Part shown: positions 19,829 through 28,782 of the stretch, in pieces
Position numbering within the stretch: the stretch's first letter is position 1
Layout of the letters: each line of letters begins with the position of its first letter
Assembly (NCBI RefSeq): GCF_011044255.1
Contig: NZ_CP049107.1
Span: 1,240,001 to 1,304,000 of the forward strand
Direction: 5' to 3'
Length of the DNA stretch: 64,000 bases
From: Rhizorhabdus phycosphaerae
GTDB lineage: Bacteria > Pseudomonadota > Alphaproteobacteria > Sphingomonadales > Sphingomonadaceae
The notes under the pieces: model-generated
The model's input: only the letters and a program-made list of their open reading frames with translations
Databases searched by the model: none
What the model was told of the DNA's origin: nothing
Made by a program: the position numbers and the translations under genes

Positions 19829-19892
19829 AAAATTATATTGATCTCGATGCAATCTGCTGACAGGATGAATCGCATCAAGGAGAGGTAGTCCA
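19829..19892 (+). promoter_or_regulatory. Leader of the amidohydrolase-P450 operon with operator site C
   Basis: AAAATTATATTGATCTCGAT holds the core ATTGATCTCGAT at 19837-19848. It is followed by TGCTGACAGGATG and the strong ribosome site AAGGAGAGG (19877-19885) before a GTG start at 19893. The same block is copied at 3764-3830. Confidence 0.78.
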
Positions 19893-21245
19893 GTGGCTGA
19901 GCGACGCAGACCCTGTCTGATCGAAAATGGGCGATTGTTTTCGGCGGTCGACGGCGCTTCCGACATTGCGGCCGTGGCCTTTGCCGGCGAAATCGTCGCG
20001 ACCGGTGCGGATGCCGTCGCATGGGCGTCTGGCCGCAACGACGTTCAGCGGATCGATGCCCGTGGCATGACGGTCATGCCCGGCCTGATCGACGCGCATT
20101 GCCACATCAGTTTCGACGAACCTTCGTCGAACGACGAGCTTTTCTTCCACCGGCGCGAGGGCCTGGCCGCGATCGTGGCGGCCTATAACGTCCGGAAGGT
20201 GCTGCGGTCGGGGGTCACAACGCTCTTCGACGCGGATACCATCTACAACGTCTCGCTCGATCTGCGCGACGCCATCGAGGGCGGCGTTACCGAAGGCCCT
20301 CGCATGCTGTGCGGCGGCAATGCGCTGTTCACCAGCGTCGGCGGAACCGCTGGCCTTCTGGTGCCCGATGAAGGCGCCGTCGGTTACCTCAAGGTCACCC
20401 GCACGCGCGACGAGATCGTGACAGAGATCAGGCAGCAGGCCAAGCGCGGCGTCGACTGGATCAAGATCCACGTCACCGGGCTGATCCCCCGGCAGAGGGC
20501 AGCCGGCGAGATTCAGGTCTGGAACCGCGAAGAGCTCGAACTCGCCGCGCGGACCGCGCATGAACTCGGCCTTCCGATCGTCGGCCATTGCCGCAATGCA
20601 TCCAGCACCCGCGATGCGGCGCGCGCCGGGTTCGACATGATCCTGCACGCCACCAATATGGACGACGAAGCCCTGACCGCCGTGTGCGAGACCCGGGTTC
20701 CGATCGTCCCCACCCTCACCTTCCAGGCGGTGCTTGCCGACCATGGCGACAAGGTCGGCGCCAGTGCCTTCCTACAAGACCTGTTCGCCAAGGAAATCGC
20801 CGACAGCAGCCGGCAATTGAAGGCGGCGCACGATGCGGGCGTACCGCTGCTGTGCGGCACCGAAAGCGGCTTTTCCATCACCCCCTATGGCGAGTGGCAC
20901 TGGCGCGAACTGCAGGTGTTCGTCGACGATATCGGCATGACGCCGACCGAGGCTTTGCAATGCGCGACCCGCAAGGCGGCGCAGGTGCTGGGCATGAGCG
21001 AGATCGGCACGGTCGAGCCTGGCAAGCGCGCCGACCTGATCGTGGTCGACGGCGATATGACGCAGGATGTCACGCTGCTGGGTCGCCCGGGCGGCGTCCG
21101 CCATGTCTTCAAGGACGGGCTGTCGATCGACATCGAAACCCCCATGCCCGAGCGATCGCCGATGCCGTCGTGGCGCGTCTCCACCTATTCCACCATGATC
21201 GCGACCCGTCAGGCAGTGCTCGGCCGTCGCGAAGAGGATCGCTGA
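19893..21245 (+). CDS. Amidohydrolase-family metal-dependent hydrolase (imidazolonepropionase/prolidase-like)
   Basis: The 450-residue TIM-barrel hydrolase has the first metal ligands in GLIDAHCHISFDEP. A lysine in DWIKIHVTG is at the position usually carbamylated, and histidines follow in VGHCRN and MILHATNMDDE. The C-terminal composite beta domain has VEPGKRADLIVVDGD. The loop that normally gives the catalytic aspartate (GTDxG) reads LLCGTESGF here, with Glu in its place. The family cleaves amide or ring C-N/C-O bonds. The GTG start is fixed by AAGGAGAGG 8-16 nt upstream. It is the first gene of a seven-gene plus-strand operon and overlaps the P450 behind it (TGATG). Confidence 0.88.
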   Translation: MAERRRPCLIENGRLFSAVDGASDIAAVAFAGEIVATGADAVAWASGRNDVQRIDARGMTVMPGLIDAHCHISFDEPSSNDELFFHRREGLAAIVAAYNVRKVLRSGVTTLFDADTIYNVSLDLRDAIEGGVTEGPRMLCGGNALFTSVGGTAGLLVPDEGAVGYLKVTRTRDEIVTEIRQQAKRGVDWIKIHVTGLIPRQRAAGEIQVWNREELELAARTAHELGLPIVGHCRNASSTRDAARAGFDMILHATNMDDEALTAVCETRVPIVPTLTFQAVLADHGDKVGASAFLQDLFAKEIADSSRQLKAAHDAGVPLLCGTESGFSITPYGEWHWRELQVFVDDIGMTPTEALQCATRKAAQVLGMSEIGTVEPGKRADLIVVDGDMTQDVTLLGRPGGVRHVFKDGLSIDIETPMPERSPMPSWRVSTYSTMIATRQAVLGRREEDR

Positions 21246-22465
21246 TGTCCGACATCGAAATCCAGTCTTTCGGCGGGTGCGTGCACGCGCTGCGCCAGGC
21301 TGATCTGCGCCAATCGCTTTACGACGAAGCCGCCCTCATGATGGAGCGTGCGGTGGTCAATCTGCACGGCGCCGAGCACCGCGCGCGGCGCGGCGTTGAA
21401 GCCGTCATGTTCCGCAAGGACATCTTTCTCCACTATGAGAAGAACGTCCTGCCGCAGACCCTCGCCGAGACGCTCGCCCCGTTCCTGGCCGAGGGCGGCG
21501 GTGACCTCGTCGAGATCGGCTATCGGGTGATGATGAACCTGACGATCGACTTCACCGGGATCGATCGGCCGTTGCGCAGCGCTGAGGAGACCGGCGAGCT
21601 TCTGCGGCTTCTCAAGGAGTTCAGCCTCGCCCCGGCGCTCGGCCAGTCACTCGATCCGGCGGACGTCGCCGAAAAGAAGCGCCGCATCTCGATCGCGATG
21701 GAGGAGTTCAAAGCCCGTTTTCTCGATCCCTCGCTGGAGCGCCGCCAGGCCTTGATCGACAAGGTCGACGCGGGCGAGCTCGATCGGGCCGATCTCCCGA
21801 AGGACGTGCTGACGGCGCTGCTGCTCGGCCAGTCGGACCTCCAGCTCAGCGAGCGGGAATTCGTGCAGGAGGGCATCTTCTTCGTGCTCGCCGGCGCGCA
21901 TACGACGATCCACTCGCTCGGCCACGCCGTTCATGAGATCCTCAACTGGCTCGATGCCCATCCCGAGGATCGCCAGCGGCTGCGCGACGATCCCTATTTC
22001 ATTCAGCAGTGCGTCTATGAGAGCCTGCGGCTTCACCCGTCGAGCCCGGTCGCGCGCCGACGCGCCCTGTGCCCCGTGACCTTGAAGGACGGCGCAGTCG
22101 TCGAACCGGGGCAGCAGGTCGCGGTCAATCTGCGCGCCGCCAATCACGACACCGAATTGTTCGGCGAGGATGCCGACCGCTTCAACCCCCACCGAACGGT
22201 CAAGACCAGCTTCCGCTATGGCCTGTCGATGGGCGACGGGGCGCATGCCTGCCTGGGGCGCCATCTGGCGATCGGGGTCGATCCGAAGCCGGGCACCGAT
22301 CCCGACAAGCATCAATACGGCGTCGTTCCGCTGATCGTGGCCGGCCTTTTGCGCCACGGCCTCAGACCCGACCCGAACGAGCGCCCCGAAAAGGACGGGA
22401 CGATTACGCGCATCACCTGGGCCCGCTACCCGATCGTCTTCCGTCCGGATGAGGCGCTGCTGTGA
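21245..22465 (+). CDS. Cytochrome P450 (first of a tandem pair)
   Basis: The 406 residues hold all P450 landmarks: C-helix HGAEHRARRG (41-50), I-helix oxygen-activating AGAHTT (216-221), ExxR as ESLR (259-262) and the haem loop MGDGAHACLG with Cys336. The loop has Met where most P450s have Phe. There is no N-terminal membrane helix, so it is a soluble class I type enzyme needing ferredoxin and reductase, neither of which is encoded nearby. Its start overlaps the amidohydrolase stop. It is clearly paralogous to the next gene over its full length, so the pair arose by duplication. Substrate unknown. Confidence 0.92.
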   Translation: MSDIEIQSFGGCVHALRQADLRQSLYDEAALMMERAVVNLHGAEHRARRGVEAVMFRKDIFLHYEKNVLPQTLAETLAPFLAEGGGDLVEIGYRVMMNLTIDFTGIDRPLRSAEETGELLRLLKEFSLAPALGQSLDPADVAEKKRRISIAMEEFKARFLDPSLERRQALIDKVDAGELDRADLPKDVLTALLLGQSDLQLSEREFVQEGIFFVLAGAHTTIHSLGHAVHEILNWLDAHPEDRQRLRDDPYFIQQCVYESLRLHPSSPVARRRALCPVTLKDGAVVEPGQQVAVNLRAANHDTELFGEDADRFNPHRTVKTSFRYGLSMGDGAHACLGRHLAIGVDPKPGTDPDKHQYGVVPLIVAGLLRHGLRPDPNERPEKDGTITRITWARYPIVFRPDEALL

Positions 22466-23679
22466 CCGCAACCACGAGCGACATCATCACGCTACGCGGC
22501 TTTGCCGACTGCGAGGCGGCGCTGCGCAACGCCAACCTCAAACAGGCGCTCTACGATGCGGGCAAGGTCGTCATGGAAGACGTGCTGCTCACGCTGCACG
22601 GCCCTGAACATCTGAAGCGTCGCGGCGTCGAGGCACGCGTGTTCCGGCGCAACTTCTTCAATCATTATGAGAAGGTCGTCTTCCCGAGCACCTTGGGGCA
22701 GACGCTCGCCCCCTATCTGGAAACCGGCCGCGCCAATCTCGTCGCCTTCGGCTATCGCGCGACCGTCAACCTGACGGCCGACTTTGCCGGCATCGACCGC
22801 CCGCTGAAGTCGGCGGAGGAAAGCGAGCAGTTGATCCGGCTGGTCAAGAAGCTCAGCGAAGGGGCCACGATGGTCCATTCGACGCGCGACCCGAAGGAAC
22901 TGGAAGACGAAGTCAGGACGGCACTCGCCGAGTTCGACGACGCCTTCCTCCAACCCTCGATCCGTCGTCGGCAGGACCTGCTGGCGGACGTCGCGGCCGG
23001 CCGCATGGACCCAGCCGATCTGCCAAGGGACGTGCTGACCGTGATCCTCCAGGCGCAGGACGAGCTGGCCTTGGATGCCGATCTGCTCCTGCGCGAAATC
23101 GCTTTCTACATGCAGGCGGGCGCGCACTCGACCGCGAACACGGTCATCCATGCCTTTCACGAGATCATCGGCTGGGCCGGCCAGGACGCATCCCGCTGGG
23201 AGCGGCTTGGCGATCCGCTGTTCGTCCAGCGCTGCGTTCACGAAAGCCTCCGCCTGCACCCGGCCAGCCCGGAAGCGTGGCGGACGAGCATGTGCCCGAT
23301 GGCGATGGCAGGCGCGGGCGATGTCAATACGGGCGACCGCCTGGTGCTCGACCTGTTCAACGCCAATCGCGACCCGAGCGTGTTCGGGGCGGATGCCGAC
23401 AGCTTCGATCCCGACCGGGCCGTACCGAAGGGCGTGCTGCCGACCGCTCTCGCCTTCGGCATCGGCGTCCACGCCTGTCTCGGTCGCGAGCTCGACGGAG
23501 GCCTTCCAGCCAAGCCCGGCGCCGATCCCGACAGCCATCAATATGGCATCGTCGCGCTGATCGTCATCCGGCTGCTCGCACTCGGGGCCCGACCCGATCC
23601 CGATGCCGCGCCGCAGCTCGACACGAGCACCATCAGGCCCAACTGGGGCAGCTATCCAATCATCTTCGCCAAGGACTGA
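22462..23679 (+). CDS. Cytochrome P450 (second of a tandem pair)
   Basis: The 405 residues show HGPEHLKRRG near 46-55, I-helix AGAHST (219-224), ESLR (261-264) and the canonical haem loop FGIGVHACLG with Cys339. Shared phrases with the first P450 (FAGIDRPLKSAEE/FTGIDRPLRSAEE, KPGxDPDxHQYG) show recent common descent. The GTG start overlaps the preceding TGA by 4 nt. Unlike its partner it keeps the standard Phe in the haem loop. The two may act in sequence on one substrate or form a pair; this is inference. Confidence 0.92.
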   Translation: MTATTSDIITLRGFADCEAALRNANLKQALYDAGKVVMEDVLLTLHGPEHLKRRGVEARVFRRNFFNHYEKVVFPSTLGQTLAPYLETGRANLVAFGYRATVNLTADFAGIDRPLKSAEESEQLIRLVKKLSEGATMVHSTRDPKELEDEVRTALAEFDDAFLQPSIRRRQDLLADVAAGRMDPADLPRDVLTVILQAQDELALDADLLLREIAFYMQAGAHSTANTVIHAFHEIIGWAGQDASRWERLGDPLFVQRCVHESLRLHPASPEAWRTSMCPMAMAGAGDVNTGDRLVLDLFNANRDPSVFGADADSFDPDRAVPKGVLPTALAFGIGVHACLGRELDGGLPAKPGADPDSHQYGIVALIVIRLLALGARPDPDAAPQLDTSTIRPNWGSYPIIFAKD

Positions 23680-23681
23680 GA

Positions 23682-24428
23682 ATGACCAAATCCGCCATCG
23701 TCACCGGTGCCGCCAATGGCATCGGCACCGCCATCGCGTCCGCCCTCGCCGAACGCGGCTATCGCGTCGGGGTGATGGACCTCGACGCGGCGGCGGTCGA
23801 AGCTCGGGCCGGAGAGATCGGTCGCGGCGCCGTCGCCCTGATCGCCGATGTCAGCGATGCCGCTGCGGTGGCCGCCGCGTTCGACCAATTCGGCGACGCG
23901 CCCGACCTGGTCGTGAACAATGCGGGGATCGTCCGCTTCGGCCCGCTTGCCGAACAGAGCATCTCGGACTTCGAGACGGTTCTGCGGATCAATCTCCTCG
24001 GCGCCTATATCGTCACGCGCGAGGCGGTGCGCCGGATGGTCGGGCGCGGCTCGGGCCACGTCATCTCGCTGACGTCGACCAACGCCTATAATCCCGGGCC
24101 CGGCTCTGGCGCCTATCCCGCCAGCAAGATGGGGCTGCTCCAGTTGATGAAGCAGTTCGCGCTCGAATATGGCGAACAGGGCCTGCGCTTCAACAGCATC
24201 GCGCCCGGCTTCATCGACGGCGGCATGTCGACCCCGATCTACGCCGATCCGAAGGTTCGCGCGTCGCGCTCGAACGGCGTTCCGCTCAAGCGGCTCGGAA
24301 CCCCGGCGGACATCGCCAATGCCGTGCTGATGCTCGACGACGACGCGTCGTCCTACATCACGGGGGTAGACCTGCTCGTCGATGGCGGCGTGACGCACGC
24401 CGTGCTCAAGAATCTGCCCCGCGACTGA
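23682..24428 (+). CDS. Short-chain dehydrogenase/reductase (SDR)
   Basis: The 248 residues show the classical SDR plan: TGAANGIG cofactor loop (8-15), NNAG near 85, catalytic Ser in ISLTST, YPASK as the YxxxK pair, and GVDLLVDGG near the end. An Asp after the second strand (MDLD) favours NAD(H). It probably oxidises or reduces an alcohol/ketone intermediate. It starts 2 nt after the second P450. Confidence 0.92.
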   Translation: MTKSAIVTGAANGIGTAIASALAERGYRVGVMDLDAAAVEARAGEIGRGAVALIADVSDAAAVAAAFDQFGDAPDLVVNNAGIVRFGPLAEQSISDFETVLRINLLGAYIVTREAVRRMVGRGSGHVISLTSTNAYNPGPGSGAYPASKMGLLQLMKQFALEYGEQGLRFNSIAPGFIDGGMSTPIYADPKVRASRSNGVPLKRLGTPADIANAVLMLDDDASSYITGVDLLVDGGVTHAVLKNLPRD

Positions 24429-24432
24429 CCCG

Positions 24433-25110
24433 ATGGCGCGCGCGATCGTCTACAGCGACGGCTACAACCATCCCTTCGCCGAGAGCGGGGCGGCGTTGTG
24501 CGACCTCGCGCGCGACGCGGGATGGGCGGTGACGCCGGTGGACAGCATCGGTGCGGCGCTCGCCCAGCTGACCCCATCCGATCTGCTGGTGGTCAATGCC
24601 CTGCGCTGGTCGATGACGCAGCATGAGAAATATGCCCCCGATCGCGACGCCTGGGCCTTCGCCCTCCCCGACCGGGACATGCGCCGGATCGAGGATCATG
24701 TCGCCTCCGGCGGCGCGCTGCTCGCGATGCACACGGCGACGATCTGCTGGGACAACCAGCCGGGATGGCCGCGCCTTCTCGGTGGCGGGTGGCAATGGGG
24801 GGTATCGCACCATCCGCCGCTCGGCCCAATCCGCGTGACGCTGACGGCAGAGGGCCGCGAGCGGAGTGCCGGGCCTGTCGATTTCGATATCGTCGACGAA
24901 GCCTATCACCATCTCTCCCCGGCATCCGACTGCGCCATATTGGCCGAAGTCGATGCGGGCGAAGGCCCCCAGCCCGTCGCCTGGCTGCGGCGCCACGGCG
25001 CCGGCCGCGTCGGCGTCGACGCGCTCGGTCATGACGGCTGCTCGCTGCGCGCCGAGGGCCATGCGGCGCTGATCGCGGCCATGCTGGACTGGCTCGGCGG
25101 CAAGGACTGA
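24433..25110 (+). CDS. ThuA-like / class I glutamine amidotransferase-fold protein
   Basis: The 225-residue product starts MARAIVYSDGYNHPFAES. It has the flavodoxin-like order of ThuA-family proteins: LLVVNALRW, DRDMRRIEDHVASGGALLAMHTATICW, and late HGAGRVGVDALGHDGCSL followed by HAALIAAMLDWLGG. ThuA relatives are linked to sugar or glycoside metabolism, but the reaction is not settled for the family. It lies between an SDR and an OYE gene with 3-4 nt spacers, so it should act in the same pathway. Confidence 0.75.
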   Translation: MARAIVYSDGYNHPFAESGAALCDLARDAGWAVTPVDSIGAALAQLTPSDLLVVNALRWSMTQHEKYAPDRDAWAFALPDRDMRRIEDHVASGGALLAMHTATICWDNQPGWPRLLGGGWQWGVSHHPPLGPIRVTLTAEGRERSAGPVDFDIVDEAYHHLSPASDCAILAEVDAGEGPQPVAWLRRHGAGRVGVDALGHDGCSLRAEGHAALIAAMLDWLGGKD

Positions 25111-25113
25111 TCA

Positions 25114-26220
25114 GTGACGGAGCGGGCGTCGCCCCTCTTTTCGCCGATGAGGCTGGGATCGCTCGCGCTCCGCAATCGCGTCGCGATGGCGCCGATGACC
25201 CGCGAAATGGCGGCGGACGGCGTCCCGACCGCCGACATGGCGCGCTATTATGCGCGGCGGGCCGCGGGTGGGACGGGCCTGATCATCACCGAGGGCGTGG
25301 CTGTTGACAGGGCCGGCCACTTCGGCGCTTCGGTTCCCCGGCTCTATGGCGACGACGTCCTTCCGGCATGGACGAGGCTCGTCGCCGACGTGCATGCCCA
25401 TGGTGCCGCCATCATCGCCCAGCTCTGGCACGTCGGCGCCTTTTCGCCGTCGATGGTCGGCATGACCGACAGCCTCGAGGTCGAGCGGCTCAGCCCATCC
25501 GGCCTTGCCGCACCAGGGCGTCCCTTCGGCAGCGCCATGCTGCCGGCAGATATCGACGGCGCGATCCAGGCTTTTGCGGCCGCCGCCGCGCTGGCCCAGG
25601 CCGCGGGCTTCGATGGGGTCGAGATCCATGGCGCGCACGGCTATCTGGTCGACCAGTTTCTCTGGCAGGAGACTAACCGGCGATCTGACGCTTATGGCCA
25701 CCCCCACGGCATTCGCTTCGCAGTGGAACTCGTTCGCGCGATCAGGCAGGCAACCGGCCCGGGGTTCGCGATCGGGTTCAGGCTGTCGCAGTGGAAGCAG
25801 CTCGATTACGCCGCGCGCATCGCAGCCGACCCGCGCGAACTTTCGGCGCTGGTCGAGCCGCTCGTCGATGCCGGCGTCGACCTGTTCCACTGTTCGACGC
25901 GCCGCTTCTGGGAACCGGAGTTCGCCGGTGACGAACGCCCCCTGTCAGCCTGGGTGCGCAGCCTGAGCGGGCGCCCGACGATCGCCGTCGGATCGGTCAC
26001 GCTCGACGTCGACTTCAAGTCGCCCTCGGGAAAGCGCCACGCCGGGACTCAGGCCGATCATATCGACTGGCTGGAGGATGGCCTCGCCAGAGGCTGGTTC
26101 GATCTGGTGGCGGTCGGCCGGGCGATGATCGCCAATCCGGACTGGGCGCACCGGATCGCGTGCGGCGAGGCCAATGGCCTGCGGGCCTTCGATGGCGCCA
26201 TGCTGAAGCAACTGGATTGA
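25114..26220 (+). CDS. NADH:flavin oxidoreductase / Old Yellow Enzyme family
   Basis: The 368-residue FMN TIM barrel has FSPMRLGSLALRNRVAMAPMTR at the start and QLWHVG, the active-site pair in EIHGAHGYLVDQFLW, and NRRSDAYG. These are typical of enzymes reducing activated C=C bonds. No extra C-terminal iron-sulfur or FAD domain is present, so it is a single-domain OYE. The GTG start is 3 nt behind the ThuA-like gene. It suggests that an enone or enoate arises in the pathway. Confidence 0.92.
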   Translation: MTERASPLFSPMRLGSLALRNRVAMAPMTREMAADGVPTADMARYYARRAAGGTGLIITEGVAVDRAGHFGASVPRLYGDDVLPAWTRLVADVHAHGAAIIAQLWHVGAFSPSMVGMTDSLEVERLSPSGLAAPGRPFGSAMLPADIDGAIQAFAAAAALAQAAGFDGVEIHGAHGYLVDQFLWQETNRRSDAYGHPHGIRFAVELVRAIRQATGPGFAIGFRLSQWKQLDYAARIAADPRELSALVEPLVDAGVDLFHCSTRRFWEPEFAGDERPLSAWVRSLSGRPTIAVGSVTLDVDFKSPSGKRHAGTQADHIDWLEDGLARGWFDLVAVGRAMIANPDWAHRIACGEANGLRAFDGAMLKQLD

Positions 26221-26233
26221 GAGGGAGAGAAAC

Positions 26234-26992
26234 ATGCGGCCGATCGAAGGACTGAGCATATTGATCACGGGCGGCGGCTCCGGCCTCGGAGAGGCGACCG
26301 CCCGGCACTTCGCGGAGCGCGGCGCGCGGGTGACGATCACTGGTCGTCGTGCCGACCGCGTCGCCGCCGCTGCGGCGGCTATCGGATGCAACGGCGTGGC
26401 GGGGGACGTCACCGACGCCGCCGACCGACAGGCGATGATCGATGCGGCCGTCGACCATGGCGGCGGCAAGCTTGACGTTCTGTTCAACAATGCCGGCAAT
26501 ATGTACCGCGCACCGATCGAAGCGCTCGAAGCCGACAAGCTGTTCGACATCTTCAACAGCAACGTGCTGTCGGCGATGCTGTTGACCGGCCTTGCCGTCC
26601 CGCACCTCGCCGCGACGCGCGGCGCGGTCCTGTTCGTCGGATCGGTCCACACCCGCCGCAGCTTCCCGACCGCTTCGCCCTATGCCGCGACAAAGGGCGC
26701 ACTGCAGACGCTGACCCAGGTCCTGGCCGCCGAACTGGGCGACCGGGGGATCACGGTCAACTGCGTCATCCCCGGCAGCATCCCGACCGAGATCAATGTG
26801 CGCGCCGGGCTGATGACCGACCAGGAAGTCCGCGACCGCGCCGCCGCCTTGCTGTCGGCCCAGGCGATCCCCGAGATCGGCCAGGGCAGCGACATCGCCG
26901 AGGCGGTCGACTATCTCGCGCGGGCCCAGTGGGTGACGGGTGCGATCCTCGACGTCGACGGCGGCATGGGTCTCGGCGTCACCCGCGCCTGA
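26234..26992 (+). CDS. Short-chain dehydrogenase/reductase (SDR)
   Basis: The 252 residues include TGGGSGLGE (13-21), TGRRADR (an Arg-rich second loop favouring NADP(H)), NNAG near 88, YAATK as YxxxK, and ILDVDGG at the end. It has its own good ribosome site (GAGGGAGAG) 13 nt after the OYE stop and is the last gene of the operon. It converges on the minus-strand amidohydrolase-2 gene. Confidence 0.92.
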   Translation: MRPIEGLSILITGGGSGLGEATARHFAERGARVTITGRRADRVAAAAAAIGCNGVAGDVTDAADRQAMIDAAVDHGGGKLDVLFNNAGNMYRAPIEALEADKLFDIFNSNVLSAMLLTGLAVPHLAATRGAVLFVGSVHTRRSFPTASPYAATKGALQTLTQVLAAELGDRGITVNCVIPGSIPTEINVRAGLMTDQEVRDRAAALLSAQAIPEIGQGSDIAEAVDYLARAQWVTGAILDVDGGMGLGVTRA

Positions 26993-27025
26993 GCGAAGGA
27001 TCCGGTATGCCGCCTGTTCCGGGGT

Positions 27026-28018
27026 TCAGCCTCTGAGCAGGCGGCGCGCATTGTCCGCGAGTGGCGCGTCGATCTTGGGCGGAGAGAAACGCTCGGGCGC
27101 GTCCCAGCCGGCAAAATTGGTTCCATAGACCATGCGGCCGGTACCGACGCGCTGCGCGAGCAGATCCAGCGCCTTGTCGTCGTGCATGTGCACATCATAC
27201 CACAGACGGCCGAGCTGTTCGGCAAAGCTTCCCTCGCGCTTCAGATGGTCGGGCATCCAGGCCCGCTTATGCGTCGCATGTTCCAGGCGCCCCCACACCA
27301 GCGCCAGCGCACCGCCGCCATGGCTGATGCAGATGTCCAGTGTCGGATGCCGGTGCAGAACGCCACCGAACAGCAAGGTGGCGACCGCCGTCGTTTCCTG
27401 CATCGTGAAGCCGACCAATATGTCGAGTTCGTAGCGCTTCAGCGCCGGGCTTCCCGGCGGCCCATCGATTCCGTCGGGGCCGGGATGAATGAACAGCGGC
27501 ACATCGAGATCGACGATGGCCTCGTAAAAAGGATCCATGACCGGATCGTCGAGCCCGTGCGGCATCGAGGTGCCAATATAGATGGCCTTGTGCCCCAGTG
27601 AGCGGACGGCGCGGCGTGCTTCGGCGATCGCGGCATCGACATCCTGGATCGGAACTGCGGCCGCCGCACCCAGCCGATCCGGATGGCGCGCGACCCAGGC
27701 GGCGACGGCCTCGTTGCTGGTCTGGCAGAAGCGGGTCGCCTCCGCCGAAGGGATGAAATGGAAATAGGTCAGCGGATTGGGCGACAGCAGCTGCCAGTCG
27801 ATCCCCGACCGGTCCATGGCGGCGATGCGGGCGTCCACGTCCATGAAGGCGCTGCCCCGATAGCGGACGCCGCGCAGGCGATAGTCGCCGATGCGGAACA
27901 CCGGCGTCCCGTCAGCCTCCTCGGTCAGGTCGGGACCGAAGCTGCCGGCCGCGCCGAAGGTCTCCTCGCACACCGCATGGGCGTGAATGTCGATCACGCG
28001 GGCATCTTGCAGGCTCAT
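27026..28018 (-). CDS. Amidohydrolase-2 family (ACMSD-like) hydrolase or decarboxylase
   Basis: The 330 residues have metal ligands in VIDIHAHAV, PLFIHPG and ISHGGG, and a late conserved region GRMVYGTNFAGW. There the usual Asp-bearing GSDxP is replaced by GTNFAG. Relatives decarboxylate aromatic acids or cleave ring lactones. The start overlaps the SDR stop (TGATG); longer upstream frames are shadows of that gene. It belongs to the three-gene minus-strand operon with the SDR and epoxide hydrolase. Confidence 0.88.
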   Translation of the reverse strand: MSLQDARVIDIHAHAVCEETFGAAGSFGPDLTEEADGTPVFRIGDYRLRGVRYRGSAFMDVDARIAAMDRSGIDWQLLSPNPLTYFHFIPSAEATRFCQTSNEAVAAWVARHPDRLGAAAAVPIQDVDAAIAEARRAVRSLGHKAIYIGTSMPHGLDDPVMDPFYEAIVDLDVPLFIHPGPDGIDGPPGSPALKRYELDILVGFTMQETTAVATLLFGGVLHRHPTLDICISHGGGALALVWGRLEHATHKRAWMPDHLKREGSFAEQLGRLWYDVHMHDDKALDLLAQRVGTGRMVYGTNFAGWDAPERFSPPKIDAPLADNARRLLRG

Positions 28019-28782
28019 CAGGCATATCCCTTTACGATGCCGCCATCGACCTGGATCGCAGCCCCGGTGATGTAGCTTGCCGCTTCGGAGCCGAGGAAGA
28101 CTACCATGTTCGCGATTTCCTCGGGCTCGCCGATGCGACGGAGCGGGATCTGGGTTTCTAGGTCGCGCGACAGGGCATCCTGCCCGACGCCGCTTTCGCG
28201 CGACTGTTTCTCGAACAGCGACGTAACCCGCGCGGTGCGGGTCCAGCCGGGGCACACCGTGTTCACGGTGACATTGTCCGGTCCGACCTGATCGGCGAGG
28301 GTCTTGGCCCAGCCCAGCACCGCCATGCGGATCGCGTTGGACAGGGTCAGGTTCGGCACCGGCTGTTTCACGCCATAGGAACTGATGTTGACGATGCGGC
28401 CCCAGCGCTGCGCGCGCATGTGCGGCAGCACTGCGCGGGTGGCCCGGACCGCCGACATCAGGGTGAGGTCGACCGCCGACTGCCAGGCGCTGTCGTCGAG
28501 CGCGTCGAACAGGCCGGCAGGCGGGCCGCCCGCATTGTTGACGAGGACATCGACCGCGCCAGCTGCGGCCACGGCATCGGCGATTCCCGAGGGATCGGTC
28601 ACGTCGGCGCGGACGGCGATGGCACCCGGCATGAGCGCGAGGGCCTCATCGAGCGCCGCAACACCCCGCGCCGCAATCGTCACCCGCGCACCCAGTTGGT
28701 GGAAACCCTGGGCGCTTGCCAGACCGATGCCCTGGCTTCCCGCCATCACCAGCACCGACTTGCCTTCTAGTCCGAACTTCAT
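28018..28782 (-). CDS. SDR-fold protein lacking the usual YxxxK active site
   Basis: The 254 residues have an SDR cofactor loop (AGSQGIGLA), NNAGG near 86 and a C-terminal ITGAAIQVDGG. In the catalytic stretch after NISSYGVKQP the expected Tyr-x-x-x-Lys is replaced by LTLSNAIRMA. Either it belongs to the divergent SDR branch with LSN in this place or it is not a classical reductase. It overlaps both neighbours (ATGA with the epoxide hydrolase, TGATG with amidohydrolase-2). Confidence 0.85.
   Translation of the reverse strand: MKFGLEGKSVLVMAGSQGIGLASAQGFHQLGARVTIAARGVAALDEALALMPGAIAVRADVTDPSGIADAVAAAGAVDVLVNNAGGPPAGLFDALDDSAWQSAVDLTLMSAVRATRAVLPHMRAQRWGRIVNISSYGVKQPVPNLTLSNAIRMAVLGWAKTLADQVGPDNVTVNTVCPGWTRTARVTSLFEKQSRESGVGQDALSRDLETQIPLRRIGEPEEIANMVVFLGSEAASYITGAAIQVDGGIVKGYA

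Noticed and set aside
27009-27045. Inverted repeat GCCGCCTG ... CAGGCGGC between two convergent genes as a bidirectional terminator
   Set aside because: The loop is about 21 nt, there is no T-run on either side, and one arm overlaps the end of the amidohydrolase-2 gene. Too weak to call.
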